A DNA stretch of 33,888 nucleotides. Source: CAYQAJ01 sp964415245 (GTDB taxonomy: Bacteria > Planctomycetota > Planctomycetia > Pirellulales > Pirellulaceae). This document shows, in pieces, positions 1-8,700 of the stretch. Both the position numbers and the translations under genes were made by a program. The notes under the pieces are model-generated. The model was not told the DNA's origin, did no database searches, and saw only the letters and a program-made list of their open reading frames with translations. Positions within the stretch are counted from its first letter, which is position 1, and every line of letters begins with the position of its first letter. The stretch covers positions 1 to 33,888 of the forward strand of contig CAYQAJ010000021.1 of the NCBI GenBank assembly GCA_964415245.1. Direction: 5' to 3'.

Positions 1-872
1 TGGGGATTCCCTATAGCGACCCGATTGCCGATGGGCCGGTGATTCAGGCTTCGTACACGCGGGCATTGGATCGACACGTCAAGCTGGCCGACGTGCTGGC
101 GATGACGCGGGGCAAATTCCAAATTCCAAATCACAAATCACAAACAAGCGCGGCCGGGAAATCGCAAATTTCAAATTCCAAATCGGAAGGACTAGCGGCG
201 GGGCAGGGAGAGTCGGCCGCTGACCGCCCTCAGAAGGGGACAGGCACAATTTGCTCCGCTCAGTCCGCAAACGTTGGGCAGAATCAAGCGGCGGAGCAAA
301 TTGAGCCAGTCCCCCGTGAGCAAATTGAGCCAGTCCCCCGTGAGTCGGTTCCTGCGCTGGTGGCGATGGTGAGTCATGCGATTGTGTATCGGCATGGCGT
401 CGAGCGGTTTGTGGAGGAAGCGCTGGGCGCGGGTATTGCCGGGGCGATCGTGCCCGACTTGCCGGTCGAGGAATCCGCCTCATTGGCCGACGTTTGCCGG
501 CGGGCCGACTTCAGTTTGATTCAGCTTGTGGCCCCCACCACGCCGCGCGAGCGGCAGGCGCGGATCGCGGCGGCGTCGAGCGGGTTTTTGTATTACGTGT
601 CGGTGACAGGCATCACGGGCGAACGGACCGAGCTGCCCGACGAACTCTTGGACAACCTGGCGTGGCTCCGCGGGCAAACCGATGTGCCGATCTGCGTGGG
701 CTTCGGCATCAGCCGCCCCGATCAGGTGCGGCTGGTGGCGGAAGCGGCCGACGGCGTGATCGTGGGCTCGGCCATCGTGCGGCGTGTGGCGGAAGCGGAC
801 AAGAAGCCGAGGCAAGAAGTGCTGGCCGACGTGGGCGGGTTCGTCTCCGAGCTTTTAGCCGCGCTGCCATAG
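1..872 (+). CDS. trpA: Tryptophan synthase alpha subunit, 5'-truncated by the window, with an in-frame repeat insert
   Basis: TrpA cleaves indole-3-glycerol phosphate to indole and glyceraldehyde-3-phosphate as the alpha part of the TrpAB complex. The readable frame begins at base 3 with IPYSDPIADGP, the family signature; the aspartate of ADGP (30-32) corresponds to catalytic Asp60 of the enterobacterial enzyme. About 50 N-terminal residues, including the catalytic Glu, lie outside the window. Later motifs are normal: VPDLPVEES, VSVTGITGER (phosphate loop), VGFGISRPDQV and GSAIV. The oddity is about 77 codons (roughly 114-344) between DVLAMTRG and SVPALVAMVSH, where TrpA normally has only a short loop between helix 2 and strand 3. 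This insert is made of two repeat families that also occur between genes elsewhere in the window. The frame stays open, so the gene may still be functional. The family assignment is certain; the effect of the insert is unknown. Confidence 0.95.
   Translation, partial: GIPYSDPIADGPVIQASYTRALDRHVKLADVLAMTRGKFQIPNHKSQTSAAGKSQISNSKSEGLAAGQGESAADRPQKGTGTICSAQSANVGQNQAAEQIEPVPREQIEPVPRESVPALVAMVSHAIVYRHGVERFVEEALGAGIAGAIVPDLPVEESASLADVCRRADFSLIQLVAPTTPRERQARIAAASSGFLYYVSVTGITGERTELPDELLDNLAWLRGQTDVPICVGFGISRPDQVRLVAEAADGVIVGSAIVRRVAEADKKPRQEVLADVGGFVSELLAALP
111..344. repeat. Composite repeat insertion inside trpA
   Basis: Bases 113-187 are an A/C-rich run of the type caaattccaaatcacaaa, matching the family found at 28618-28771. 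Bases 236-259 and 291-314 form an inverted repeat with 24-base arms and only two mismatches. The outer half of each arm is GGGGACAGGCAC or GAGCCAGTCCCC, the inner half AATTTGCTCCGC or its complement. The right arm is then part of a 24-bp direct tandem duplication (294-317, 318-341) encoding EQIEPVPR twice. The same outer arms occur at 4415-4464 and 27099-27220. The insert has no stop codon and preserves the trpA frame. Confidence 0.9.
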
Positions 873-948
873 CGCACCGCATCGACCGCGAGGGAGTTCT
901 ACCGCCAAGGCGCGAAGAGCGCTAAGGATCGGGCACAGCTTTGTGGTC

Positions 949-1021
949 GGTCTCAGTTTGGTTGTGGCCGGTCTCCCGACCGAGCCACAGTTGCCGACCG
1001 CAGGTCTCAAACTGGGAGACC
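949..1021. repeat. Palindromic repeat with GGTCTC/GAGACC arms
   Basis: ggtctcagtttg (949-960) is matched in inverted orientation by caaactgggagacc (1008-1021). Between them, gtggccggtctcccgac and cgagccac (964-988) form a second, inner inverted repeat. A further gtcgggagacc follows at 1043-1053. This resembles an interspersed hairpin element rather than a terminator, because no T-run follows. Confidence 0.7.
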
Positions 1022-1053
1022 TTCGGTCGGGGCATCGGCGGGGTCGGGAGACC

Positions 1054-1096
1054 CGCGCCGAACGCGCTCCGCGCCGAACGCGACCCGCGCCGAACG
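1054..1096. repeat. 16-bp tandem repeat, 2.7 copies
   Basis: The unit cgcgccgaacgcg plus three bases starts at 1054, 1070 and 1086; the core cgcgccgaacg is identical in all three. It is non-coding. Confidence 0.85.
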
Positions 1097-1376
1097 AGAG
1101 CCCCTGCCGTAATCGCCGTGGCAGCCGCAGTGGCCCCGCTCCCCGTATTCGCCCCGCCCTTCCCGTATAGCGGCCCTTCCGCCGGGAGCGCAATTGGCCT
1201 TGCCCTCGGGGGAGGGCGTGGGTACGATCCGCCCCCCTTATCTCTGGGCGCCGGCGTTGCGCCTGCTAGCACGAGCGTCGGGTGAGAGTGATTCGCTCGC
1301 GCGGTGGCCGGCGCACCGGTTGTTGATCATGCACGTCGTCGGCCCCGCGCCGCGACGCGGTTGGGAGCAGCGGGAA

Positions 1377-2195
1377 ATGCGGTCGTTGGCCCGAGTCGCG
1401 ATACTGTTGGCGCCGGCGCTGTTGGCGGTCGGGTGCAACGGCAATCCGTTCCTCACTCCGCAGGGCGGGCAGGCCTGGAACGGGCAGCCCCCGACGATCG
1501 CGCAGGCCGACGAGTGGCAGCGCCGCGCAGCGCAGCTCGACGCCGACAATGCTGATCTGCAGCGGCGAATCGCCCAGTCGCAGCAGCAGGTGCAATTGCA
1601 AAGCGAACAATTGAGCCAGGTGCAAAAGCGGCTGAACGAAACGGCCAACCAGCTCCGCGACGCGCAGGTCGCCAAGCAGGAAGCCAACAAGCAGTTGGAG
1701 GCGATTCTCGCCTCGACCCGACAGCGGGGCGGCGCCTCGATCACGGCCAACAACAGCCTCACCAGCACCTTGAAGGTAGCCGACATCCAAGGCCTGGAGG
1801 TGCGGCAGGACGGCGACGTGGTGCGAATCGAGCTCCCCTCCGATCGGCTCTTCTTAAGCGGCGGAGCGCAGCTTCAGCCCGAAGCGTACGTGCTGCTCGA
1901 TCAGGTGGCCGACGCCGTCAGCCGCAATTACCCGCGGCAGCTTGTGGGGGTCGAAGGGCACACCGACAGCGCCCCGGCGGCGGGCGGCTATTCCAGCAAC
2001 CACCAGCTTTCGGCCGCTCAGGCTATCGTGGTGCTGGAACAGCTCGTGACGCGCAATCGGCTCCCCTCCAAGCAGTTGTTCGCCCTGGCGATGGGTTCCA
2101 ACCATCCGCGCGTTTCCAATGCCACGCCCGCCGGACGTGCCCGTAATCGCCGCGTCGAGTTGGTCGTCTATCCCGAGACGGTCGAGGGAAGCTAG
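1377..2195 (+). CDS. OmpA-family peptidoglycan-binding lipoprotein
   Basis: A predicted envelope lipoprotein of 272 residues. The start at 1377 gives a short signal peptide, MRSLARVAILLAPALLAVGC, with a lipobox ending in Cys20; GGGAG lies upstream at about 1362. Residues about 45-115 are Gln/Arg/Glu/Leu-rich and heptad-like (AQLDADNADLQRRIAQSQQQ and onwards), predicting a coiled coil. Residues about 150-265 are an OmpA_C domain. Its hallmarks are DRLFLSGGAQLQPEAY, the VEGHTDSAP motif, the S-x-x-QA helix (HQLSAAQAIVV), GSNHPRVSNATPAGRARNRRVELVV and the terminal NRRVEL signature. In this family the domain holds the meso-diaminopimelate peptide of peptidoglycan, so the protein probably tethers the outer membrane to the wall. 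It stands alone, with no Tol/Pal genes adjacent. Confidence 0.9.
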   Translation: MRSLARVAILLAPALLAVGCNGNPFLTPQGGQAWNGQPPTIAQADEWQRRAAQLDADNADLQRRIAQSQQQVQLQSEQLSQVQKRLNETANQLRDAQVAKQEANKQLEAILASTRQRGGASITANNSLTSTLKVADIQGLEVRQDGDVVRIELPSDRLFLSGGAQLQPEAYVLLDQVADAVSRNYPRQLVGVEGHTDSAPAAGGYSSNHQLSAAQAIVVLEQLVTRNRLPSKQLFALAMGSNHPRVSNATPAGRARNRRVELVVYPETVEGS

Positions 2196-2232
2196 CCCGT
2201 CGACCCAAGTCGACTCGACCTGCCGCGGGTAC

Positions 2233-2380
2233 AATGTCGAATGACGAGGCCCGAATGACGAAGGAAATCCGAATGACGAAGCCCGAATAGTCGTTCGCCC
2301 AGGCGAACCTGCTCCCACGGCGTGCGTCATTGGTCATGGTTCTCTCAGTGAGTCGTTCGTCATTAGGCCTTAGTCATTGG
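2233..2380. repeat. Inverted repeat of the cgaatgacgaa family
   Basis: The left side (2233-2287) repeats cgaatgacga three times. The right side (2324-2380) carries the complementary words gcgtcattgg, gttcgtcatt and tagtcattgg. Between them a perfect 7-bp palindrome, gttcgcc-ca-ggcgaac, lies at 2293-2308. This fills most of the 311-bp gap (2196-2506) between the OmpA lipoprotein gene and hisH; I see no gene in that gap. The frame upstream of hisH is open but consists of this repeat. Confidence 0.8.
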
Positions 2381-2506
2381 CGCCGGATTGCACGGCGGAA
2401 TTCCGTCCCTGCTACGTCGCGCTCACCAACGATCGTGCCATCGCAGCGCATCGCCGCGCGTTCCCCCCCTGCCCTTTGGCCTTTGCCCCATGAAAAACTC
2501 GTCGCC

Positions 2507-3115
2507 ATGATCGCCATTGTCGACTACCAGATGGGCAATCTTCGCAGCGTGCAAAAGGCGCTGGAGAAAGTGGGCCATCAGGCGACGATCACCAGCGATG
2601 CGGCGGACCTGGCGCGGGCCGACAAGATCGTGCTCCCCGGCGTGGGGGCATTTGCCGACGCGATGGCCGAGCTCAAGCGGCGCGAGCTGGTCGATCCGAT
2701 TTGCGAGGCCGTTGCGGCCGGCAAGCCCTTCCTGGGTATCTGCCTTGGCTTGCAGCTCTTGTTCGACGTCGGATACGAAGACGGCGAGCACGAGGGCTTG
2801 GGCGTATTGCGAGGGAAGGTGGTGCGTTTCGATCTGCCACCGCCGGCCAAGGTGCCGCACATGGGATGGAACCAGGCCAAAATCGTGCGCCCGGCCCCGA
2901 TCCTGGAAGGAATCGCCGACGCAGCGCACTTCTACTTCGTCCACTCGTACTACGTCGTGCCCAACGACCGGAGCGTGGTGGCCATCGAGACCGAGTATCA
3001 CATTCCGTTCTGTTCGATGGTGTGGCGCGACAATCTCTTCGCCACGCAATTCCACCCGGAAAAAAGCCAGGCCGACGGGCTGCGGCTGCTGCGGAACTTT
3101 GCCGAGCTACCTTGA
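2507..3115 (+). CDS. hisH: Imidazole glycerol phosphate synthase, glutaminase subunit
   Basis: HisH releases ammonia from glutamine for HisF in histidine and AICAR synthesis. The 202-residue product has the usual family length. It begins MIAIVDYQMGNLRSVQKALE, a standard HisH N-terminus, which fixes the start at 2507 although the frame is open further upstream. The triad is visible: Cys79 in PFLGICLGLQLLF, and His183 and Glu185 in ATQFHPEKSQ. The oxyanion-loop PGVGAF and the HisF-contact HMGWNQ are also present. hisF is not adjacent, so the his genes are dispersed here. The mini-frame ATGAAAAACTCGTCGCCATGA (2490-2510) overlaps the start and is probably fortuitous. Its 3' end faces the transporter gene at 3171. 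Confidence 0.97.
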   Translation: MIAIVDYQMGNLRSVQKALEKVGHQATITSDAADLARADKIVLPGVGAFADAMAELKRRELVDPICEAVAAGKPFLGICLGLQLLFDVGYEDGEHEGLGVLRGKVVRFDLPPPAKVPHMGWNQAKIVRPAPILEGIADAAHFYFVHSYYVVPNDRSVVAIETEYHIPFCSMVWRDNLFATQFHPEKSQADGLRLLRNFAELP

Positions 3116-3133
3116 GAACGCGGCGTGGAACTG

Positions 3134-3157
3134 ATGGACGATAGGGACGGTATGGAC
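3134..3157. repeat. 24-bp repeat, copy 1 (inverted relative to 5689-5712)
   Basis: This begins atggacgatagggacgg and is an exact 24-base reverse complement of 5689-5712. It sits in the 55-bp gap between the convergent genes hisH and the BASS-family transporter; a related word, atggacgatttggac, overlaps its end. Confidence 0.95.
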
Positions 3158-3170
3158 GATTTGGACGACG

Positions 3171-4175
3171 TCACGAAACAGAAGCACTCTCGCGGGGCGG
3201 CGGCTGGTCGCGTTGGTCGGCTGGATTTCCGCGGCGGCGCATGCGATCGGCAATTACGGTGTCGACCAGTAACTGCCCGACGTGATAGACGACCATCGGC
3301 AGCACGACGACTCCGAGCTCGATGCTGAGGTGCAGCCCCACCATGAGCGTTTTCTGGCTGCCGGCGAAGGCGACCGCGATCTGGTCGCCGCGCGAAAGGC
3401 GCAACAGCCTCGCCAGCACCAGCCCCACGCCCAGCATGCTGAGGTGAACGAACATCACGCCGGCCGCCATGATGGCAATGTCCAACAGGGCGCTTCCCGC
3501 ACCTGCGGCCCCGGACATTCGCTCTGCCGTCTGCACGGCGCCGAACAGCACCATCGTCAAAACGCCCAACTGTGCCGCAACTCCCAAGGGGAGCTTGCCG
3601 CGCGAAGCCAAACTGGCGAGCGGGCGGTAGACGCGCAGCAACTGCGCTGTGGCCATCGGCAGCACGACCAACAGCGCCAGCTTAACGACAAGATCGCCCA
3701 GCTTCAAGTTTGCTTCGGCCACGCGCGGCCCGATCATTAAGGCAAGCCACAGCGGCGACACCAGGAAACACGTGGCATTGGTTACCATCGTGACGAGAAT
3801 CGATACCGAGTCGTTTCCTCCCGCGCGCCGTGTCCATACCGACGCGGAGGCGAGCGTACAGGGCGTGGCGGCCGCCACCAGAAGCCCCGGCGCCATTTCG
3901 CGGCTGAGCCCCAGTGACACGCCCCATGCAAAAAGCGGCAGGAGTCCGAACGTAATCGCCACGGCCAGCAGCGTCGCCCACGGCCGGCGGATCGACTGCC
4001 ACACCATGGCGGCTTCGAGCGGCAGCGCCATCAAAAAAAGCACCGTCGCCACGACGGCGTTGCGAATCGCCGCCGAGCCGGCGATTGGCTCGAGCTGCTT
4101 GTGCCACAGCGTGCCCACTACGAGCACGGCTACGAGCACGATCAGGAACCAGCGTTGGATGAGGAACCTTCTCAC
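3171..4175 (-). CDS. Bile acid:sodium symporter (BASS/SBF-like) family transporter
   Basis: A polytopic inner-membrane protein of about 334 residues with eight to ten hydrophobic segments, beginning with FLIVLVAVLVVGTLW. Family-like landmarks include ALPLEAAMVWQSIRRPWA, LLVAAATPCTLASASVWTRRAGGND (the crossover region with conserved TPCT) and FAGSQKTLMVGLHLS (FxxSQKT motif). These match SBF-like members such as E. coli YfeH, whose substrate is not firmly known, so bile acid is only the family name. The start is taken as GTG at 4175, just before the first membrane helix; an upstream ATG at 4271 in the same frame would add 32 Cys/Trp-rich residues with no family character. It is convergent with hisH and divergent from aroC. 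The family is secure; the substrate is unknown. Confidence 0.85.
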   Translation of the reverse strand: MRRFLIQRWFLIVLVAVLVVGTLWHKQLEPIAGSAAIRNAVVATVLFLMALPLEAAMVWQSIRRPWATLLAVAITFGLLPLFAWGVSLGLSREMAPGLLVAAATPCTLASASVWTRRAGGNDSVSILVTMVTNATCFLVSPLWLALMIGPRVAEANLKLGDLVVKLALLVVLPMATAQLLRVYRPLASLASRGKLPLGVAAQLGVLTMVLFGAVQTAERMSGAAGAGSALLDIAIMAAGVMFVHLSMLGVGLVLARLLRLSRGDQIAVAFAGSQKTLMVGLHLSIELGVVVLPMVVYHVGQLLVDTVIADRMRRRGNPADQRDQPPPRESASVS

Positions 4176-4390
4176 GGATCGACCACAAGGAGAGGCATCG
4201 TTGTACACCGCCCGCCACGAAGTACACGTCGAAGGCCACAGCGACCACGTCGACGCGCAAGAGCATGCCACGCGGCGCTCGGCGGCGAAACCGCCCTATC
4301 GTGGCGCGATGGCGACAAGTAGAATCGGCTGGTAAGGCGACGCGCGTGCACAAGTGCCAAGAGGCCGCGAACGGCGCGTCCTTCTCAGTG

Positions 4391-4481
4391 CCGATCGGAT
4401 AACCGTCCGGAGAAGGGGGCAGGCACCTTTTGCTCCGCGGACTGCGCAAGATGAGCCAGTCCCCAACGATTATCGGATCGG
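4391..4481. repeat. Interspersed palindromic element upstream of aroC
   Basis: aagggggcaggcacc (from 4413) and gagccagtcccc (4453-4464) are the same imperfect inverted arms as in trpA. The interior ttttgctccgcgg is related to the trpA interior. Outside the arms, ccgatcggata (4391-4401) and tatcggatcgg (4471-4481) are near-inverted. With 4176-4390 it makes up the 328-bp region between the transporter and aroC, which otherwise shows no gene. Confidence 0.85.
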
Positions 4482-4503
4482 CTCTAAAGTTCGTCGAAGC
4501 AAC

Positions 4504-5643
4504 ATGTTGCGCTACTACACCGCCGGCGAGTCGCACGGCATAACGCTCATCGCCATCGTCGATGGCTTCCCGGCCGGCCTGACCGTCGACACCGGTGCCA
4601 TCGACGCCGAGCTGCGCCGCCGCCAGGGGGGCTACGGGCGCGGCGGTCGGCAGCGCATCGAGCGCGACCACGTCGATCTGCTTAGCGGCGTGTGGCATGG
4701 CACCACGCTCGGCAGCCCGATCGCGCTGGCGGTGCCCAACGCCGACTACAAGCTCGAACGCCTGGAAGACCTCGATCGGCCTCGACCCGGTCACGGCGAT
4801 CTGACTGGCGCTCTGAAGTACCTGGGGTCGATTCGCGGTGTGCTCGAACGGGCCAGCGCCCGAGAAACGGCAGCACGTGTGGCGGCGGGAGCGCTGGCCG
4901 CGCAGCTATTGGCACAGTTCGGCATCACGGCATTGGGCTACGTCGTCGAGCTGGGCGGACGGGCGGTTGCCGTGCCCGACGTTCCGCTCGACCAGAAGCG
5001 AGCCCTTCGCGACCAGAGCGAAGTGTACTCGCTCGACCCGTCGGCCGACGAATCGATCAAGCAGCTCATCGACGAGGCGACGAACGCGGGCGACACGCTG
5101 GGCGGCGTCGTCGAAGTGCGCGTCGAGGGGGTCCCCTTCGGTCTGGGCACGCACACGCAGTGGGATCGCAAGCTCGACGGACGCATCGCCCAGGCCGTCA
5201 TGTCGGTGCAGGCCATCAAGGGGGTCGAGATTGGGCTGGGGTTTGAGGCCGCGCGGCGGCCTGGATCCCAGGTACACGACCCCATCCAGTTCGATCCCGC
5301 GCAAGTCGATTCGCCCACGCTGGGCTATGTGCGGCCGACCAACAACGCCGGCGGGCTCGAAGCGGGCATGACCAACGGACAGCCGCTGATCGTGCGGGCC
5401 GCCAAGAAGCCGATCAGCACGCTGCGCAAACCGCTGGAGTCGATCAACCTGGCCACCAAGGAGCCGGAGTCCGCCTCGTACGAACGAAGCGACGTGTGTG
5501 CGGTGCCGGCGGCCAGCGTGATTGTCGAGAACGTGGTGGCGTTCGAAGTCGCCCGGGCATTGGTCGAAAAATTCGGCAACGACAGCTTGGCCGAGATGCT
5601 GGCCCGACGCGACCTCTTTCAGAACATGGCGCGGGAGCGGTAG
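4504..5643 (+). CDS. aroC: Chorismate synthase
   Basis: AroC catalyses the last shikimate-pathway step, EPSP to chorismate, using reduced FMN. The 379-residue product begins MLRYYTAGESHGITLIAIVDG, the typical N-terminus with signature 1 (GESHG), which sets the start at 4504. Further signatures are RRRQGGYGRGGRQRIE, the PGHGDL and GVLERASARETAARVAAGA blocks with the catalytic/FMN-binding His and Arg residues, GYVRPTNNAGGLEAGMTNG and KPISTL. The frame remains open to 4354, but that stretch is repeat DNA and has no family sequence. No obvious Shine-Dalgarno precedes the ATG (agttcgtcgaagcaac). The gene stands alone; no other shikimate genes are nearby. Confidence 0.98.
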   Translation: MLRYYTAGESHGITLIAIVDGFPAGLTVDTGAIDAELRRRQGGYGRGGRQRIERDHVDLLSGVWHGTTLGSPIALAVPNADYKLERLEDLDRPRPGHGDLTGALKYLGSIRGVLERASARETAARVAAGALAAQLLAQFGITALGYVVELGGRAVAVPDVPLDQKRALRDQSEVYSLDPSADESIKQLIDEATNAGDTLGGVVEVRVEGVPFGLGTHTQWDRKLDGRIAQAVMSVQAIKGVEIGLGFEAARRPGSQVHDPIQFDPAQVDSPTLGYVRPTNNAGGLEAGMTNGQPLIVRAAKKPISTLRKPLESINLATKEPESASYERSDVCAVPAASVIVENVVAFEVARALVEKFGNDSLAEMLARRDLFQNMARER

Positions 5644-5650
5644 TGACGAG

Positions 5651-5682
5651 AGTTTTCAGTTTTCAGTGATCAGTTTTCAGTA
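5651..5682. repeat. Short ttttcagt repeat (family B)
   Basis: This is three near-copies of agttttcag in the gap between convergent aroC and the ResB-CcsA gene. Related elements lie at 27118-27178 and 31610-31686. Confidence 0.85.
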
Positions 5683-5688
5683 CAGCAT

Positions 5689-5712
5689 GTCCATACCGTC
5701 CCTATCGTCCAT
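5689..5712. repeat. 24-bp repeat, copy 2 (inverted relative to 3134-3157)
   Basis: gtccataccgtccctatc and the following six bases are the exact reverse complement of 3134-3157. It lies directly after the family B repeat in a convergent intergenic gap. Confidence 0.95.
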
Positions 5713-5769
5713 GCTGATGCTATCGTCGAGCAAGCCGAGAATTGAAATAAGGCCGCTCGGCACGCGGCA

Positions 5770-8700
5770 TCAGGCGAGTCCGGGCTTCTTTCGTGCCTGT
5801 TCGATTGCTCGCCGTTTGTTCACCCGGTAGCTCCACCACAACTCTATGGGGAGCGTGGCGACGCCCATCAGGATGATCTGCGAAGCCACGTAGCCGCCCA
5901 ACACGGGAAGCACTCCCTCGGTGAATCCATACGAGTGCAGGCCGATGCCCAACTCGTTGACGCCGAACCACGACCAGGCGGTGACGATATTCCCGCCCAC
6001 CGCCAGCACGGCCAGGCCGCGGTCTTTCACCAGACCGTCCCAGCGGGCGTGCAGCACCAGAGCGTTCCACAGCACGATGATCAGGGCGCCGTTCTCCTTG
6101 GGATCCCAGCCCCAGAAGCGGCCCCAGGAATCGTCGGCCCATAGGCCCCCCAGCACGGTGCCGACAAAGCTGAACAGAATGGCGAAGCAGAGCGTGCCGT
6201 AGATCATTCGCGACAGGTCTTTGCCGTACGAGGGCTTGAGCGAGGGAGTCAACAGCCCGCGCACGATGTACAGCGTCCCCAGTCCGCCGGCGAGAAACGT
6301 GGTCGAGTACCCCAGCGTGATGCAGACCACGTGCGTGGCCAGCCAGAACTGCGTGTCGAGCACCGCCTGCATCACCGCGATGGTGTCGCCGCGGAAGGTG
6401 GGGACGGCGGTGGTGAGCAGGTGGGCGATCAGCAGCGTGGCGAAGCCCGATACCGCCGCGATGATGTTGCCCATGCCGATGCGATACACCATTTCCAAGA
6501 TCAGCCCCAGCACCACGCAACCCCAGCCGATGAAGATGGCCGAGGAGTAGAGGTTGGTGACGGGAGGGCGTCCGGAAATCCCGATGCGGACGATCAAGGC
6601 GGCGGTGTGGGCGACCAGCGTGACGACGATCAGCCAGAAGGCGGCGCGGTTGAGCGGCTTAGTCCAGCCAAGCCAGGCCAGCGTCGATAGCAAAAAGGCC
6701 AGCAGGTACAAATACATCGCGCTCTGGAACGGAGCGAAGTGATTGAAATCGGCTTCGAACCCCAGCTTCGTCATGTCCATCTCGACGGGCGGCTCCTTGT
6801 CGAGATCGCGCTGGTATTGGGCGACGGCTTGATTGAACTCGACCGCGTCGCCGTGGGCGTAGGCGTCGAGGATCGCCGCAAACCGCTTGGTGGCGAGGTT
6901 GGTTTCCTGCCGCATGACATCGCCCTGCACGAAGGCGCGGTTCCGCGCCGTGGCGTAGGCGAGCCACTCCTTGTCGCCTTCCTGGCGAAATCGCTCGTCG
7001 ACGGGCACCGCCAGCGGAGGCTCGATCCTGGCCAGCTCCCGTTCGGCGCCCGGCACCTGCTGGATGAGTTGCAGGATCGCCGTGGCGTTTTGCTGGGCCG
7101 TCTTCGGATCGCGCTGGAAATCCTCGTCGGTCGGCGCCGGCGGAAACGGTAAAGGATCGAACGACCGCCGCAAAACGATGAACCGCTCAATGCGATTGTC
7201 GAGCTCGATGAGTTTCTTCTGGTAGAACGTCAGCTTCTTCGGGTCCGCGTCGTGAGCCTTCTTTAGCTCCTTTTGGAACTCGATGTACCCGGGTTCGATC
7301 TCCTCGACCGAATACCGCAACCCGGAACGTGGCTTCAAACCCAGCGTGCCCAACACCTCCTGGTTCTCAATGCGGAAGACCTTGTGCTTGGCCGCCGCGG
7401 GCGAGCCGGAGATGACGTCGAGAAGCCAGCGGATGGCGGGCTCCTGCCGTTTCGAGGTCCACTTCTCGATGCGCCGGGCGACGTTCTCGCGGTGGGCGGC
7501 CTGATCGCGCTGTTCGGCCTTTTCACGCTCCTCGGCGGTCATGGCGCCGTAGTCGGACCGCTCGCGCTTCTGGTAGGTCTTTCCCGCGACCACGTCGATG
7601 AGCTTGTCGACATCCTGTGGGCAGGCGTCGAGATCCGCCTCGCTGACTTCGGGCCACTGGTCGTGCACATTATCCTTGATGTCGCTCCACTTTTCGGCGA
7701 GCGTGGCGCGGTCGTACCGCCCGACGAATGTGTCCTTGTTCGAGATGATGCGCAGGGAGCTGCGGGCCAACGTATCGAAAGGCTGCATCCGTCCGCCGTG
7801 AACCACCGGGAGTTTTCCGAAGTCGTCGAGCCGCATCTTGTCGGCGGGCACGGAGGGTCGGTATGCCTGCCCGAGCAGCCACACGCTCCCCAGCACGACG
7901 ACGGCAATCGGGAAAATGATCTGCGCGAAGCGCGCCGCCTCGTGCGGAGGCGCGAGGGTGCGGCTGCCGAACCCACGGCCCGATTCGCCGGCAGCCCTGG
8001 CCGATCGGGGCTTGGATGCACTCGCGGAATCGTCGACGACGTCGGCGATCAACACTCCGCTTGGCGAGGAATCGCCGGCGCGGGACATGCGTGCGGTCGT
8101 CGAGGGACTCCCTACAGGCAAGTCGAGTTCGGCAGCGCGGCGACGAAGGAACCGCACGATGCCCAGCACGAAGTGATAGAGCAGGCCGACCAGCACCAGC
8201 ATGCAGGCCGTGTAGGGGATCATCCACCCGGTGTTGGTCACCACTTGCAGCGTGGTGCTCTCGCCGAACCCTCGATCGGGGCCGTAGCCGCTCTGGTAGA
8301 AGGTCTCGCCGCTGTAGCGAAGCGGATTATTCATCGAGATGCTGATCGGGCGGCCCGTCTCGTCGTCGCCGTCGGCCAGGCGAATATCGGAGCGATAGCT
8401 GCGGGGCGTGCTGGTGCCCAGGTAATCGTCCTTGGAGACGTCGATCAGCTTGACGCGATAGGGCTTGTACGAGCGCTTGAAGCGCAAGGCCACCTCGTAA
8501 CTTTGGTCGCCGACCGCGACACGTTCGCTGCGACCCTCCAAGGCGGCTAGTTGCGACAGCAGAAACGTGCCGTAGTCTTCTTCGCCGTCGAGCGATTTCA
8601 GCTTCACGTAGGCCGCCGCGAAATCGACGTTGTCGTTGTCGGTGCCGGAAGCCTCTTTCAGCTCGACAGCCTTGCGGCTCAGCCCCACGCCTTGCGTGGC

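Larger units (their letters stand above)
873..1376. other. Intergenic region trpA to OmpA-type lipoprotein gene
   Basis: No convincing gene is present. Bases 949-1021 hold an inverted repeat, and 1054-1096 a short tandem repeat, both listed separately. The remainder (about 1100-1376) is GC-rich, with frames open on both strands but no recognisable protein. The frame of the downstream gene is open back to 1194, but that extension lacks family-like sequence and would bury the lipoprotein signal peptide. The ATG at 1377 is therefore taken as the gene start. Confidence 0.6.

Noticed and set aside
2330..2506. N-terminal extension of hisH
   Set aside because: The extension is encoded by repeat DNA, and HisH proteins start at the equivalent of MIAIVDYQMGN.
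4176..4271. Upstream ATG start for the BASS-family transporter
   Set aside because: The added residues are Cys/Trp/Ser-rich without hydrophobic or family character; the GTG at 4175 sits directly before the first membrane helix.
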